A stretch of DNA of 15,789 bases from Zoogloeaceae bacterium (GTDB lineage: Bacteria > Pseudomonadota > Gammaproteobacteria > Burkholderiales > Rhodocyclaceae), in the NCBI GenBank assembly GCA_015657735.1, contig SSSX01000415.1:1-15789 (forward strand). Direction: 5' to 3'. The notes beneath the pieces were generated by a model. That model made no database searches. It was not told the origin of the DNA and was given only the letters and a program-made list of their open reading frames with translations. Positions within the stretch are counted from its first letter, which is position 1; each line of letters starts with the position of its first letter. Positions 1-7,759 of the stretch are shown here, piece by piece. Position numbers and translations under genes: made by a program.

Positions 1-641
1 CGCAGCTTGGCCACTTCTTCGTCATCCAGGTAGCGGTAGGTCACCGCCGTCGCGTCGAACTTGAGGCTGCCGTCCTTTTGCGCCTCGATTGCGATGTCGT
101 TGAGGGTCACGATGCGCGGCATCTGCGCCACGTCGCTGACGAATTCGCCGAGATCGTGGTAGCCGCCGGTGACCCGCACGGCGATCGGCAGCTCGGCGTA
201 GAAATCCTTCATCCCTTCGGAACCCGGCTTGAACAGCTCGAACTGCAGACCGCGCCCGAGCCCGGCCTGGTTGATGTCGGCCAGCAGCGACTCCATCTCG
301 GAGCGGTTCGGCAGCTGCTTGAGCAGGGCACCGAACTGACGGTCGATCTCGCTCAGCTGGCGCTTGTATTCGGGCAGGTTGATCGCCTGACGCTTCTTGC
401 CGATCCAGTCTTCCTTGAGGGTCGCCTCTTCCTTCTTCTTGGCGTCGAGCTGGTCCAGCTGGTCGCTCCAGTCGAACCACCACCCGCCGCCGACGATCAC
501 CAGAAAGATCACCACCAGCGTCGTCACCCGCGGGAGCAGCGGCCACTGGCCCGGATCGTTGGGGTCCAGCCCCCTGAACTCGCGCAGCAGGTTCCGGTAA
601 TCCTGATTGCGCAGCTGCTCGATCGACGCCTTCGCCACCAT
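1..641 (-). CDS. pilO: Type IV pilus inner-membrane platform protein PilO (partial, C-terminus beyond the left edge)
   Basis: PilO pairs with PilN in the inner membrane and, with PilM and PilP, links the cytoplasmic pilus motor to the PilQ secretin. Reading from an ATG at 641 gives 213 visible codons beginning MVAKASIEQLRNQDYRNLL. A short cytoplasmic N-terminus is followed by one hydrophobic segment (about residues 41-56, LVVIFLVIVGGGWW), a charged coiled-coil stretch (about 58-110), and a ferredoxin-like periplasmic part containing ELPIAVRVTGGYHDLGEF. PilO proteins are usually about 205-220 residues, so only a few residues should be missing. The ATG shares one base with the pilN stop (TAATG), and a purine-rich AGGGGG lies about 9 bases upstream, which points to translational coupling. 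Identity rests on family features and on pilM-pilN-pilO order. Confidence 0.9.
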   Translation of the reverse strand, partial: MVAKASIEQLRNQDYRNLLREFRGLDPNDPGQWPLLPRVTTLVVIFLVIVGGGWWFDWSDQLDQLDAKKKEEATLKEDWIGKKRQAINLPEYKRQLSEIDRQFGALLKQLPNRSEMESLLADINQAGLGRGLQFELFKPGSEGMKDFYAELPIAVRVTGGYHDLGEFVSDVAQMPRIVTLNDIAIEAQKDGSLKFDATAVTYRYLDDEEVAKL

Positions 642-1246
642 TACGGCTTACCCCCTGCGATCACGGGGAGTTTCCCCTTGGCCTTGCCGCCGGCATCGAC
701 GGTTTTCGGGCGCTCGACGCTGACGTTGAGACTGAACTCGCTGACCCGGCGGTTGTTCAGCGTCGCCGCCTTGACTTCGACGAGATCAGCGCGCTCAAGG
801 TTGGGCGAGGCCTCGAGATTGCGCATGAGCGCGGAAACCCGCGCGTTCGACTGGGCGTAGCCGGTCAGGTTGATCCGCGCACCGGTCTGCTTGAGGCCCT
901 TCAGATAGAGCCCTTCCGGCATCTGCCGCGCCAGCTCGTTGAAGACCTGCACGGTTTCGGTCCGGTTGGTCTGCAGGGACTCGATCACCTGCTTGCGCGA
1001 CAGCAGCGCCTCGGCCTGTTCGCGCAGCCCCTTGATCTCGGCGATCTCCTTGTCGAGCACCGCGATTTCTTCCTTCAGGAAGGCGTTCTTCGCCTCCTGA
1101 CCATCCACATAGCGGGCAACGATCGTGTGGCCGATGAACCACACGGCCAGCCCGGCCACCGCCACGATGGCGGCGAACAGCGCGAACTGCTGGCGGCGGG
1201 CCTTGCGTTTCTCTTCCCGGTGGGGAAGCAGGTTGATGCGAATCAC
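641..1246 (-). CDS. pilN: Type IV pilus inner-membrane platform protein PilN
   Basis: PilN is a bitopic inner-membrane protein whose cytoplasmic N-terminus docks on PilM and whose periplasmic part forms heterodimers with PilO. I place the start at a GTG (1246-1244), giving 201 residues beginning (M)IRINLLPHREEKRK. The INLLPHRE motif at residues 4-11 is the conserved PilM-binding peptide of the family. One transmembrane segment follows at about residues 22-44, then a coiled coil (about 50-90) and a ferredoxin-like fold. The GTG overlaps the pilM stop codon (GTGA), and a clear Shine-Dalgarno GGAGG sits 8 bases before it inside the pilM 3' end. The frame remains open further upstream within pilM, but that extension is an out-of-frame reading of pilM and is rejected. 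Confidence 0.95.
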   Translation of the reverse strand: MIRINLLPHREEKRKARRQQFALFAAIVAVAGLAVWFIGHTIVARYVDGQEAKNAFLKEEIAVLDKEIAEIKGLREQAEALLSRKQVIESLQTNRTETVQVFNELARQMPEGLYLKGLKQTGARINLTGYAQSNARVSALMRNLEASPNLERADLVEVKAATLNNRRVSEFSLNVSVERPKTVDAGGKAKGKLPVIAGGKP

Positions 1247-2319
1247 GAATCGAACCTCCGCAGCGCCAGTCCGCAGGCGACCAGCAGGGCCGGGGCATCG
1301 GCAGCCAGGTTTTTCGGGCGGATCTTGGAGCTCAGGGTCATGCCCGCGAAGGGGTTGGCAACCAGCGTCTCGACCTGGGTGCGGCCGGCGACGGTGTCGG
1401 CGAGACCCGGAATGACCGCGCAACCGCCGGCAAGCACGATGTGATCCACCTGATTGAACTGGGTCGAGGTGAAGAAGAACTGCAGGGCCCGCGACACCTC
1501 CAGCGCGAGGGCATCCATGAAGGGCCGCAGCAGGTCGGATTCGTAGTTCTCCGGCAGCGAGCCGGTGCGCTTGGTGGTTTCGGCCTCCTCGAGGGACATG
1601 CCGAAATGCCGCATGATGTCCTGGGTCAGCAGAAAGCCGCCGAAGGCCTGCTCCCGCGCATAGATCTGCACGCCGTTGCGCAGGACCGACACGTTCATCA
1701 CGTTGGCGCCGGCATCGACCAGCGCGATGATCTTGTCCTCGCCCTGCCCGGGCAGCTGCGCCTGGACGAGTTCGAAGGCCGACAGCGCGGCGTAGGATTC
1801 GACATCCATCACCAGCGCCTTGAGGCCGGCCGCTTCGGCCGCCGCCACCCGGTCTTCGACCTTTTCCTTGCGCGACGCGGCGATCAGCACCTCATCTTCG
1901 TCGGCGCCCGAGGCGGCCGGGCCGATGACCTGGAAATCGAGATTGACCTCGTCGAGGGCGAAAGGGATGTACTGGTTGGCCTCCGATTCGACCTGGACTT
2001 CCAGTTCCTGGTCGCGCAGCCCGGACGGCAGGATGATCTTCTTCGTGATGACCGCCGAAGCGGGCAGCGCCAGTGCAACGAAGCGGGTAGCGGTACCGAG
2101 CCTCCGCCAGCCGCGGCGGATCGCTTCGGCGACCGCTTCGAGGTTGGCGATGTTACCGTCGGTCACCGCCTCGCGGGGAAGCGCCTCGATCGCGTAACGC
2201 TCGACCCGATACCCGCCTCCGGAAACTGCGGACAGCTCGACCATCTTGACCGACGACGACGAGATGTCGACACCGATCAGAGGGCGCGCCCGGGGGCTGA
2301 GAAAGGAGAGGTCGATCAC
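1243..2319 (-). CDS. pilM: Type IV pilus assembly ATPase-like protein PilM
   Basis: PilM is an actin/FtsA-like cytoplasmic protein that binds ATP and the PilN N-terminal peptide, coupling the pilus motors to the PilNOP platform. The product is 358 residues, a normal length for the family. It begins (M)IDLSFLSPRARPLIGVDI; the first nucleotide-binding loop is IGVDISSSSVKMVELS (about residues 15-30). Later family features are the DYE-type core around LDFQVIGP, the second phosphate-binding region LVDAGANVMNVSVL (about 201-214) and the adenosine loop VLAGGCAVIPGL (about 295-306). The start is a GTG with AGGA about 6 bases upstream; a sigma-70-like promoter lies 54-82 bases upstream. It is the first gene of pilMNO(PQ), divergent from ponA, a widely conserved neighbourhood in pilus-bearing beta- and gammaproteobacteria. 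Confidence 0.95.
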   Translation of the reverse strand: MIDLSFLSPRARPLIGVDISSSSVKMVELSAVSGGGYRVERYAIEALPREAVTDGNIANLEAVAEAIRRGWRRLGTATRFVALALPASAVITKKIILPSGLRDQELEVQVESEANQYIPFALDEVNLDFQVIGPAASGADEDEVLIAASRKEKVEDRVAAAEAAGLKALVMDVESYAALSAFELVQAQLPGQGEDKIIALVDAGANVMNVSVLRNGVQIYAREQAFGGFLLTQDIMRHFGMSLEEAETTKRTGSLPENYESDLLRPFMDALALEVSRALQFFFTSTQFNQVDHIVLAGGCAVIPGLADTVAGRTQVETLVANPFAGMTLSSKIRPKNLAADAPALLVACGLALRRFDS

Positions 2320-2372
2320 AAAAAATCCTGAAAATTCTTTACGTTAGACGCAATAACAACAATCTACTTGAA

Positions 2373-2401
2373 ATCCTAGCAACAACCATGACAGGTGTAA
2401 A
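2373..2401 (-). promoter_or_regulatory. Putative sigma-70 promoter of the pilMNOPQ operon
   Basis: On the minus strand, TTTACA (2401-2396) is separated by exactly 17 bases from TAGGAT (2378-2373). This matches 5 of 6 and 4 of 6 consensus positions with ideal spacing. The start of transcription would be near 2366, leaving a leader of about 47 bases before the pilM GTG. The surrounding DNA (2320-2400) is clearly richer in A+T than the genes on either side. The assignment comes from the sequence only. Confidence 0.55.
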
Positions 2402-2455
2402 GCAAGGCCCTGTAAAACCGCATCCCGGATAACGGGCGGCAAACAGGGCATCCTC

Positions 2456-2461
2456 GTATAA
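2456..2461 (+). promoter_or_regulatory. Putative -10 element (TATAAT) for ponA
   Basis: A perfect TATAAT hexamer lies in the 174-bp spacer between the pilM and ponA starts, reading towards ponA. No good -35 hexamer is visible 16-18 bases upstream and there is no TGn extension, so activator help or weak strength is possible. Its last base is the A of the upstream-most possible ATG of ponA (2461). Transcription would begin near 2468, downstream of that ATG, which favours the second ATG at 2494. Confidence 0.45.
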
Positions 2462-2493
2462 TGCCGCACTTTACTCCGCTTCCCACCCCTCCC

Positions 2494-4788
2494 ATGCGCT
2501 GGGTACTCTACCCCCTTGCCATCATCCTCGGCCTGGTCGCCATCGGCGCCGCGATTCTCGCCCTTGCCGTCGCCTTTGCGTGGCCCACGCTGCCGTCGCT
2601 GGAAGCGCTCACCGACTACCACCCCAAGATCCCGCTGCGCGTCTATACCGCCGACGGCGCACTCATCGGTGAATACGGCGAAGAGCGCCGCGCCTTCGTG
2701 CACATCCAGGACGTTCCGCCGGTGCTCAAGCACGCCATCCTGGCCGCTGAGGACGACCGTTTCTACCAGCATTCGGGCGTCGACTTCCTCGGCATCCTGC
2801 GCGCCGCCGGCGCCAACCTGGCCACCGGCGGCAAGCGCCAGGGCGCCTCGACGATCACCATGCAGGTGGCGCGCAACTTCTTCCTGACCCGCGAGAAGAC
2901 GATCTCGCGCAAGCTCTACGAAATCCTCCTCGCCTTCAAGATCGAGCAGAACCTCAGCAAGGACCAGATCCTCGAGGTCTACATCAACCAGATCTTCCTC
3001 GGCCGGCGCGCCTACGGTTTCGCCGTCGCCGCGCAGACCTACTTCGGCAAATCCATCCGCGACCTCAACGTCCCCGAAGCCGCGATGCTGGCCGGGCTGC
3101 CCAAGGCCCCGTCGGCCTACAACCCGGTCGTCAACCCGAAGCGCGCCGCACTGCGTCAGCAATACGTGCTGCGTCGCATGGCCGAACTCGGTTTCATCAC
3201 CGCCGCCGAACAGCAGCAGGCCGCCGACGCACCGCTGAAGGTGGTCACCAGCGCCGCCACCGACTTCGGCAGCAGTGCCGACTACGTCGCCGAAATGGCC
3301 CGCCAGATCGCCTTCGAGCAATACCGCGAGGAGGCCTACACCCGCGGCATCAAGGTGATCACGACGATCAACAAGGCCGAGCAGGACGCCGCCTACCGGG
3401 CCCTGCGTCGCGGCGTCATGGACTACGACCGCCGCCACGGCTACCGCGGCGCCGAAAGCTACGTCGACCCCGCCCGCATGAACGGCGAGCAGACCGAATC
3501 GCTGGACGAGGTGCTGGCCGAGATTCCCGACTACGACGACCTGCTGGCTGCCATCGTGACCCGCGCCGGCGGCGGCACGGTCAGCGCCTACCGCTACGGC
3601 GAAACCATCAAGATCAACGGCGACGGCCTGCGCTTTGCATCCAGCATGCTCGGCGACAAGGCTCCGCCCAACAAGCGTATCCGCCCCGGCGCCGTGATCC
3701 GCATCACGCGCACGGACAACCACTGGGAGATCACCCAGCTGCCGGAAGTCGAAGGCGCGCTCGCCGCGGCCGACCCGCGCACCGGCGCGATCCGCGCGCT
3801 GGCCGGCGGCTTCGACTTCAACCGCAACAAGTTCAACCACGTCACCCAGGCGTGGCGGCAGCCCGGCTCCAGCTTCAAACCCTTCATCTACTCGGCCGCC
3901 TTCGAAAAGGGCTACAGCCCGAACAGCGTGGTGGACGACGCGCCGCTTTCCTTCTCGTCCGGCGAAACCGGCAGCCAGGCGTGGGAACCGAAGAACTACG
4001 ACGGCAAGTACGACGGCCCGATCTCGCTGCGCACCGCCCTGGCCCGCTCCAAAAACATGGTTTCGATCCGCCTGCTGAAGTCGATCGGCGCGCGCTACGG
4101 CCAGGACTACGTCACCAAGTTCGGCTTCGACGCCGAACGCCATCCGCCCTATCTCACGATGGCCCTCGGCGCCGGCTCCGTGACCCCCTGGCAGATGCTG
4201 CGCGGCTACTCGGTGTTCGCCAACGGCGGCTACCGCATCGAACCCTACCTCGTGAAGGAAATCCGCGACGAAGCCGGCAACGTGCTGGCCCGCGTCGATC
4301 CGCCGGTGGCCGGCGAGACGGCCGAACGCGCCATCGACGAGCGCAACGCCTACCTGATGGATTCGATCATGAAGGACGTCGTGCGCCGCGGTACCGCCAC
4401 CAAGGCGCTGGTCCTCAAGCGCGGCGACCTGGCCGGCAAGACCGGCACCACCAACGAATACGTCGACGCCTGGTTCTGCGGCTACCAGCCCACCGTCGTC
4501 GCGGTGGCATGGATCGGTTTCGACCAGCCGAAGAAGCTCGGCAGCGGCGAAACCGGCGGCGCCGCGGCGCTGCCGATGTGGATCAACTACATGCGCAAAG
4601 CCCTCGACGGCGTGCCGGAAACCTACCCGACCGCACCGCCGGGCCTGATCCGCATCCAGCCGGCCGGCAGCAGCACCGAGGAAATGATCTACAAGGAAAA
4701 CCTCCCGGCTGCCCCGGTCGAGGCGCCCCAGGAGCCCGCCAGCACCTCGCCGGCCGACGAAACCCCCGCCGCGGCGCCCGCCAACTGA
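2494..4788 (+). CDS. ponA: Bifunctional penicillin-binding protein 1A (class A PBP)
   Basis: It polymerises lipid II into glycan strands and cross-links the stem peptides on the periplasmic face of the inner membrane. From the ATG at 2494 (MRWVLYPLAIILG) it has 764 residues. One membrane anchor spans about residues 4-29. The GT51 transglycosylase domain (about 60-230) has the catalytic Glu in EDDRFYQHSG (E86) and the RQGASTITMQ motif (115-123). An OB-like insert follows. The transpeptidase domain shows SSFK (catalytic Ser459, Lys462), SKN (519-521) and KTGT (649-652). The tail is Pro/Ala-rich. An ATG at 2461 would add 11 residues, but it overlaps a TATAAT box, and the alignment I remember for the family begins at the second Met. 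No clear Shine-Dalgarno precedes 2494. It is divergent from pilM, as in Pseudomonas. mrcA is the alternative name. Confidence 0.96.
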   Translation: MRWVLYPLAIILGLVAIGAAILALAVAFAWPTLPSLEALTDYHPKIPLRVYTADGALIGEYGEERRAFVHIQDVPPVLKHAILAAEDDRFYQHSGVDFLGILRAAGANLATGGKRQGASTITMQVARNFFLTREKTISRKLYEILLAFKIEQNLSKDQILEVYINQIFLGRRAYGFAVAAQTYFGKSIRDLNVPEAAMLAGLPKAPSAYNPVVNPKRAALRQQYVLRRMAELGFITAAEQQQAADAPLKVVTSAATDFGSSADYVAEMARQIAFEQYREEAYTRGIKVITTINKAEQDAAYRALRRGVMDYDRRHGYRGAESYVDPARMNGEQTESLDEVLAEIPDYDDLLAAIVTRAGGGTVSAYRYGETIKINGDGLRFASSMLGDKAPPNKRIRPGAVIRITRTDNHWEITQLPEVEGALAAADPRTGAIRALAGGFDFNRNKFNHVTQAWRQPGSSFKPFIYSAAFEKGYSPNSVVDDAPLSFSSGETGSQAWEPKNYDGKYDGPISLRTALARSKNMVSIRLLKSIGARYGQDYVTKFGFDAERHPPYLTMALGAGSVTPWQMLRGYSVFANGGYRIEPYLVKEIRDEAGNVLARVDPPVAGETAERAIDERNAYLMDSIMKDVVRRGTATKALVLKRGDLAGKTGTTNEYVDAWFCGYQPTVVAVAWIGFDQPKKLGSGETGGAAALPMWINYMRKALDGVPETYPTAPPGLIRIQPAGSSTEEMIYKENLPAAPVEAPQEPASTSPADETPAAAPAN

Positions 4789-4798
4789 ACGGCCACGG

Positions 4799-4825
4799 GG
4801 CGGTCAGCCGGCCAGACTGACCGCC
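4799..4825. terminator. Perfect 9-bp inverted repeat between convergent ponA and cyaY
   Basis: GGCGGTCAG (4799-4807) and CTGACCGCC (4817-4825) are perfect reverse complements separated by a 9-base loop. The hairpin starts 10 bases after the ponA stop and includes the cyaY stop codon (TCA at 4804-4806 on the plus strand). There is no T-tract on either side, so it is not a textbook intrinsic terminator. Its position between convergent genes still suggests bidirectional transcription attenuation or 3'-end protection. Confidence 0.5.
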
Positions 4826-5124
4826 TCGCCGGCCTGCTCCGACATGCAGCGCGACAGCACGGCGTAGAAATCCGCGCCGTCGCGCGTGCCGAGCCAGCGC
4901 CCGCCGTCGGGCCGGAAATGAAAGCCGCCCGACTTGGCCGCCAGCCAGATCTCGCGCGCCGCCGTATGGCGGTTGACGATGATCTTGGTGCCGTTGTCGA
5001 ACTCCAGCTCCAGCACGCCGCCGGGCTTCACCTCGTAGTCGAAATCGGCATCGCAGCCTTCGAGCAGGCCTTCGAGGCGCGCCAGTTCGGCGTCCGCCAG
5101 TGCGTTGAAATCTGCTTCGTCCAT
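4804..5124 (-). CDS. cyaY: Iron donor / iron-sulfur assembly regulator CyaY (bacterial frataxin)
   Basis: CyaY binds iron and the cysteine desulfurase IscS and modulates iron-sulfur cluster assembly in the cytosol. The product is 106 residues, the normal size. It begins MDEADFNALADAELARLEGL, the acidic first helix of the frataxin fold that carries the iron-binding surface. The beta-sheet follows with LELEFDNGTKIIVNRH and the conserved REIWLAAKSGGFHF (about residues 57-70), then a final helix DFYAVLSRCM. The ATG at 5124 has a purine-rich AAGGGG upstream. It is convergent with ponA and divergent from lptM across a 47-bp gap. The cyaY / small lipoprotein neighbourhood is shared with E. coli (cyaY-yifL), which supports the call. 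Confidence 0.95.
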   Translation of the reverse strand: MDEADFNALADAELARLEGLLEGCDADFDYEVKPGGVLELEFDNGTKIIVNRHTAAREIWLAAKSGGFHFRPDGGRWLGTRDGADFYAVLSRCMSEQAGEAVSLAG

Positions 5125-5171
5125 CGCCCCACCCCTTGTTCTGTTAACATTCCCGCTTTTGCGCGGAACTC

Positions 5172-5366
5172 ATGCGAACCATCGCCATTGCCGCCGCGGC
5201 CTGCGGCCTGATCGTGCTGGGCGGCTGCGGCGTCAAGGGGCCGCTGTACCTGCCGCAGCCCCCCAAGCCCGTCGCCCGCCCCGCCCCCAAACCGGCCCCC
5301 GCGCCGACACCGGCTGCGCCGGCCGCCGATCATAACAAACCCGCCCCCCAGGACTCCGCCCAATGA
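5172..5366 (+). CDS. lptM: LPS-assembly lipoprotein LptM (YifL-like)
   Basis: This 64-residue lipoprotein starts MRTIAIAAAACGLIVLGGCG. It has a short signal peptide and a lipobox LGGC with the acylated cysteine at Cys19, followed by the family signature GVKGPLYLP (residues 20-28) and a low-complexity Pro/Ala/Lys tail. In E. coli, LptM binds the LptDE translocon and promotes correct disulfide maturation of LptD at the outer membrane; I infer the same role here. The ATG has GGA 5 bases upstream. The gene is divergent from cyaY and its TGA overlaps the lysA ATG (ATGA), so the two are translationally coupled. The 47-bp spacer to cyaY contains TGTTAACAT, but I could not find a convincing -35/-10 pair for either direction. 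Confidence 0.9.
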   Translation: MRTIAIAAAACGLIVLGGCGVKGPLYLPQPPKPVARPAPKPAPAPTPAAPAADHNKPAPQDSAQ

Positions 5367-6625
5367 CGACCGCCCTCCCCGTACCGACGCTCACGACCGG
5401 CCCCGCCGGCCTGACCCTCGAAGGGGTCGCCCTCGCCGACATCGCCGACCGCTTCGGCACGCCAACCTACGTCTATTCGCGCGCCGCCCTCACCGAAGCC
5501 TACGCGTCCTACCAGCGCGCCCTCGGCCTGCGCAAGTCGCTGGTGTGCTACGCCGTCAAGGCCAACTCCAGTCTCGGCATCCTGTCGGTGTTCGCCAAGC
5601 TCGGCGCCGGCTTCGACATCGTCTCCGGCGGCGAACTGGCCCGCGTGCTGGCTGCCGGCGGCGATGCCGGCAAGGTGATCTTCTCGGGCGTCGGCAAGAA
5701 CGCCGCCGAGATGCGCTACGCGCTCGAATCCGGCATCGGCTGCTTCAACGTCGAATCCGCTGCCGAACTCGACCGTCTCAACGAAATCGCCGGCAGCCTC
5801 GGCAAGCGCGCGCCGATCGCCTTCCGCGTCAATCCGGACGTCAATCCCAACACCCACCCCTACATTTCCACCGGCCTGCGCAGCAACAAGTTCGGCGTCG
5901 CCTTCACCGAAGCGCTGGACCTCTACCGCCGCGCCGCCCGGCTGCCGAACATCGAGATCAGCGGCATCGACTGCCACATCGGCTCGCAGCTCCTCGACCC
6001 GGCGCCGATGGCCGAGGCGGCCGACAAGATTCTCGGCCTGGTCGACCAGCTCGCCCGCGAAGGCATCAAGCTCGACCACATCGACCTCGGCGGCGGGCTC
6101 GGCATCCGCTACCGCGACGAAGAGCCGCCGACGCCCACCGCCTACCTCAAGCCGCTGCTCGAACGCTTCGCCGGCCGCGACGAGGCGCTGTGCTTCGAGC
6201 CCGGCCGCTCGCTGGTCGGCAACGCCGGCCTGCTGCTGACCCGCATCGAATACCTCAAGCCCGGCGTCGAGAAGAGCTTCGCCATCATCGATGCGGCGAT
6301 GAACGATCTGGCCCGCCCGGCGCTGTACGACGCCTACCACGAGATCGTCGCCGTGGCCCCGCGCCCTATCCCCGCGACCCGCTACGAAGTGGTCGGCCCG
6401 ATCTGCGAGAGCGGCGACTTCCTCGGCCACGACCGCGACCTTGCGGTCGCCACCGGCGACCTGCTGGCGATCCTGTCGGCCGGCGCCTACGGCATGACGA
6501 TGAGTTCCAACTACAACACCCGCCCGCGCGCCGCCGAGGTGCTCGTCGATGGCGACACCGTGCACGTCATCCGCGAGCGCGAAACGCTCGAACACCTCCT
6601 CAAGGGCGAACGCCCCCTCGCGTAA
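5363..6625 (+). CDS. lysA: Diaminopimelate decarboxylase LysA
   Basis: A PLP-dependent fold-III enzyme that decarboxylates meso-2,6-diaminopimelate to L-lysine, the last step of lysine synthesis; it competes with peptidoglycan synthesis for meso-DAP. It has 420 residues, the normal length. The PLP Schiff-base lysine is K66 in CYAVKANSS. Further family motifs are the HIGSQL loop (about 203-208), the phosphate-binding glycine run GGGLGIRY (about 240-247), EPGRSLVGNAG, the CESGDFLG motif with catalytic Cys348 contributed across the dimer, and YGMTMSSNYNTRPRAAEVLV near the C-terminus. The ATG overlaps the lptM stop, with AGGA about 9 bases upstream. The RND adaptor gene begins 27 bases after its stop on the same strand, so read-through is likely. 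Confidence 0.97.
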   Translation: MTTALPVPTLTTGPAGLTLEGVALADIADRFGTPTYVYSRAALTEAYASYQRALGLRKSLVCYAVKANSSLGILSVFAKLGAGFDIVSGGELARVLAAGGDAGKVIFSGVGKNAAEMRYALESGIGCFNVESAAELDRLNEIAGSLGKRAPIAFRVNPDVNPNTHPYISTGLRSNKFGVAFTEALDLYRRAARLPNIEISGIDCHIGSQLLDPAPMAEAADKILGLVDQLAREGIKLDHIDLGGGLGIRYRDEEPPTPTAYLKPLLERFAGRDEALCFEPGRSLVGNAGLLLTRIEYLKPGVEKSFAIIDAAMNDLARPALYDAYHEIVAVAPRPIPATRYEVVGPICESGDFLGHDRDLAVATGDLLAILSAGAYGMTMSSNYNTRPRAAEVLVDGDTVHVIRERETLEHLLKGERPLA

Positions 6626-6652
6626 ACCCGCCGTCTGCCCGAAGGCCCCGAC

Positions 6653-7759
6653 ATGCGTCTCGCCCCCCGCGTTTCCCTGCTCCTCGCCCTCGGGCTCGCC
6701 GGCTGCGGCGGCAAGCCCGACGCCACCGCCGCCCGGCCGTCCGGCCCGCCGGCCACGCCGGTCACCGCCTTCACCGCGCAGCGGATGGCGCTGGATGTCA
6801 CCGAGGACACCCTCGGCACCCTCGAGGCGCTGATCGATCCGAAGGTCGCCGCCGAGGTCGCCGGCCGCGTCACCGCCGTCGCCGCCCACAGCGGCGACCG
6901 GGTGAAAAAGGGGCAGGCCCTCGCCGAGCTGGACGCCTCCGACTTCCACATCCAGGGCCAGTCCGACGCCGCCGAGATCGCCCGCCTCGCATCCCTCGTC
7001 GCCCAGGCCGAACGCTTCGCCGAACGCCAGCAGAACCTCGTCGCCCGCGGCTTCATCTCGCGCAACGGCGCCGACGACGCACTCGCCCAGCGCGACGCGC
7101 TGCGCGCCCAGCTGGCCACAGCCAAGGCGCGCAGCGGAGCAACCCGCAACAACCTCGGCCGCACGAAAGTCGTCGCGCCGGTGGATGGCATCATCGAGAC
7201 GCAGATCGTCTCGCCCGGCGACTACGTGAAGGTCGGCGACCCGCTGTTCCGGCTGGTCTCCAACCGGGTCCTGCGCGCCCACCTGCCGTATCCCGAAGCC
7301 GCCGCCGCGCGCATCCGCGCCGGCCAGCCGGTGCGCCTCGGCCTGCCGCACCGGCCCGGCAAGTTCATCGGCGGCACCGTCGAGGACGTCAAGCCGACCG
7401 TCAACGAAGCCAGCCGCGCCCTCGACGTGCTGGTGCGCGTCGACAACGATGGCAGCCTGCTGTCGGGCGGCACGGTCAATGCTTCCATCGTCACCGGCCG
7501 CAAGCCGGCGGCCGTCGTGGTGCCGGAACAAAGCGTCGTGCTGCGCCCGGCCGGCAAGGTGGTGTACCTCATCAGCGACGGCAAGGTCCGCCAGCAGATC
7601 GTCGAAACCGGCGTCCGGCAGGATGGCCGCGTCGAGATCGTCAAGGGCCTCGCCGGCGGCGAAACCGTCGCCGAGGACGGCGCCGGCTTCCTCACCGACG
7701 GCGCCGCGGTGAACGTCAAGGCCCCGGCCGCCAAACCTGCCGCTGCCGCCAAGCCATGA
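6653..7759 (+). CDS. RND efflux periplasmic adaptor subunit (membrane fusion lipoprotein, HlyD/AcrA family)
   Basis: The adaptor bridges an RND pump to an outer-membrane channel across the periplasm. It has 368 residues, starting MRLAPRVSLLLALGLAGCGG: a lipoprotein signal with lipobox LAGC and the lipidated cysteine at Cys18. The first half of the lipoyl/barrel-sandwich domain is VAAEVAGRVTAVAAHSGDRV (about residues 64-83), followed by a short alpha-hairpin (about 100-160). The second lipoyl half is VVAPVDGIIETQIVSPGDYV, then beta-barrel and membrane-proximal domains ending in an Ala/Lys-rich tail. GAAGG lies about 7 bases before the ATG. Its stop overlaps the pump start (ATGA). The substrate cannot be read from the sequence; MdtA/MexA-type drug efflux is the usual family role. 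Confidence 0.92.
   Translation: MRLAPRVSLLLALGLAGCGGKPDATAARPSGPPATPVTAFTAQRMALDVTEDTLGTLEALIDPKVAAEVAGRVTAVAAHSGDRVKKGQALAELDASDFHIQGQSDAAEIARLASLVAQAERFAERQQNLVARGFISRNGADDALAQRDALRAQLATAKARSGATRNNLGRTKVVAPVDGIIETQIVSPGDYVKVGDPLFRLVSNRVLRAHLPYPEAAAARIRAGQPVRLGLPHRPGKFIGGTVEDVKPTVNEASRALDVLVRVDNDGSLLSGGTVNASIVTGRKPAAVVVPEQSVVLRPAGKVVYLISDGKVRQQIVETGVRQDGRVEIVKGLAGGETVAEDGAGFLTDGAAVNVKAPAAKPAAAAKP

Noticed and set aside
22..546. Minus-strand 174-codon frame at the left edge.
   Set aside because: It is an Arg/Ala-rich frame-shifted reading of pilO. The correct pilO frame begins at 641 and runs off the edge without a stop.
1247..1423. Upstream extension of the pilN frame within pilM.
   Set aside because: The extension is an Arg/Gly/Pro-rich shadow of pilM. 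The GTG at 1246 with GGAGG and the INLLPHRE motif right after it fixes the start.
2344..4143. Long antisense frame opposite ponA (about 600 codons).
   Set aside because: Low-complexity Ala/Gly/Val/Asp-rich translation mirrors the codon bias of ponA on the other strand; no domain is recognisable.
5125..5171. Possible shared promoter around TGTTAACAT between cyaY and lptM.
   Set aside because: No -35 partner at suitable spacing could be found on either strand, so it was not listed as a promoter.
5545..7755. Reading frame of the RND pump stays open far upstream, implying a giant protein of about 1755 residues.
   Set aside because: The upstream part is an Arg/Pro-rich out-of-frame reading of lysA and the adaptor gene, both clearly real. 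The pump has a normal start at 7756 coupled to the adaptor stop.
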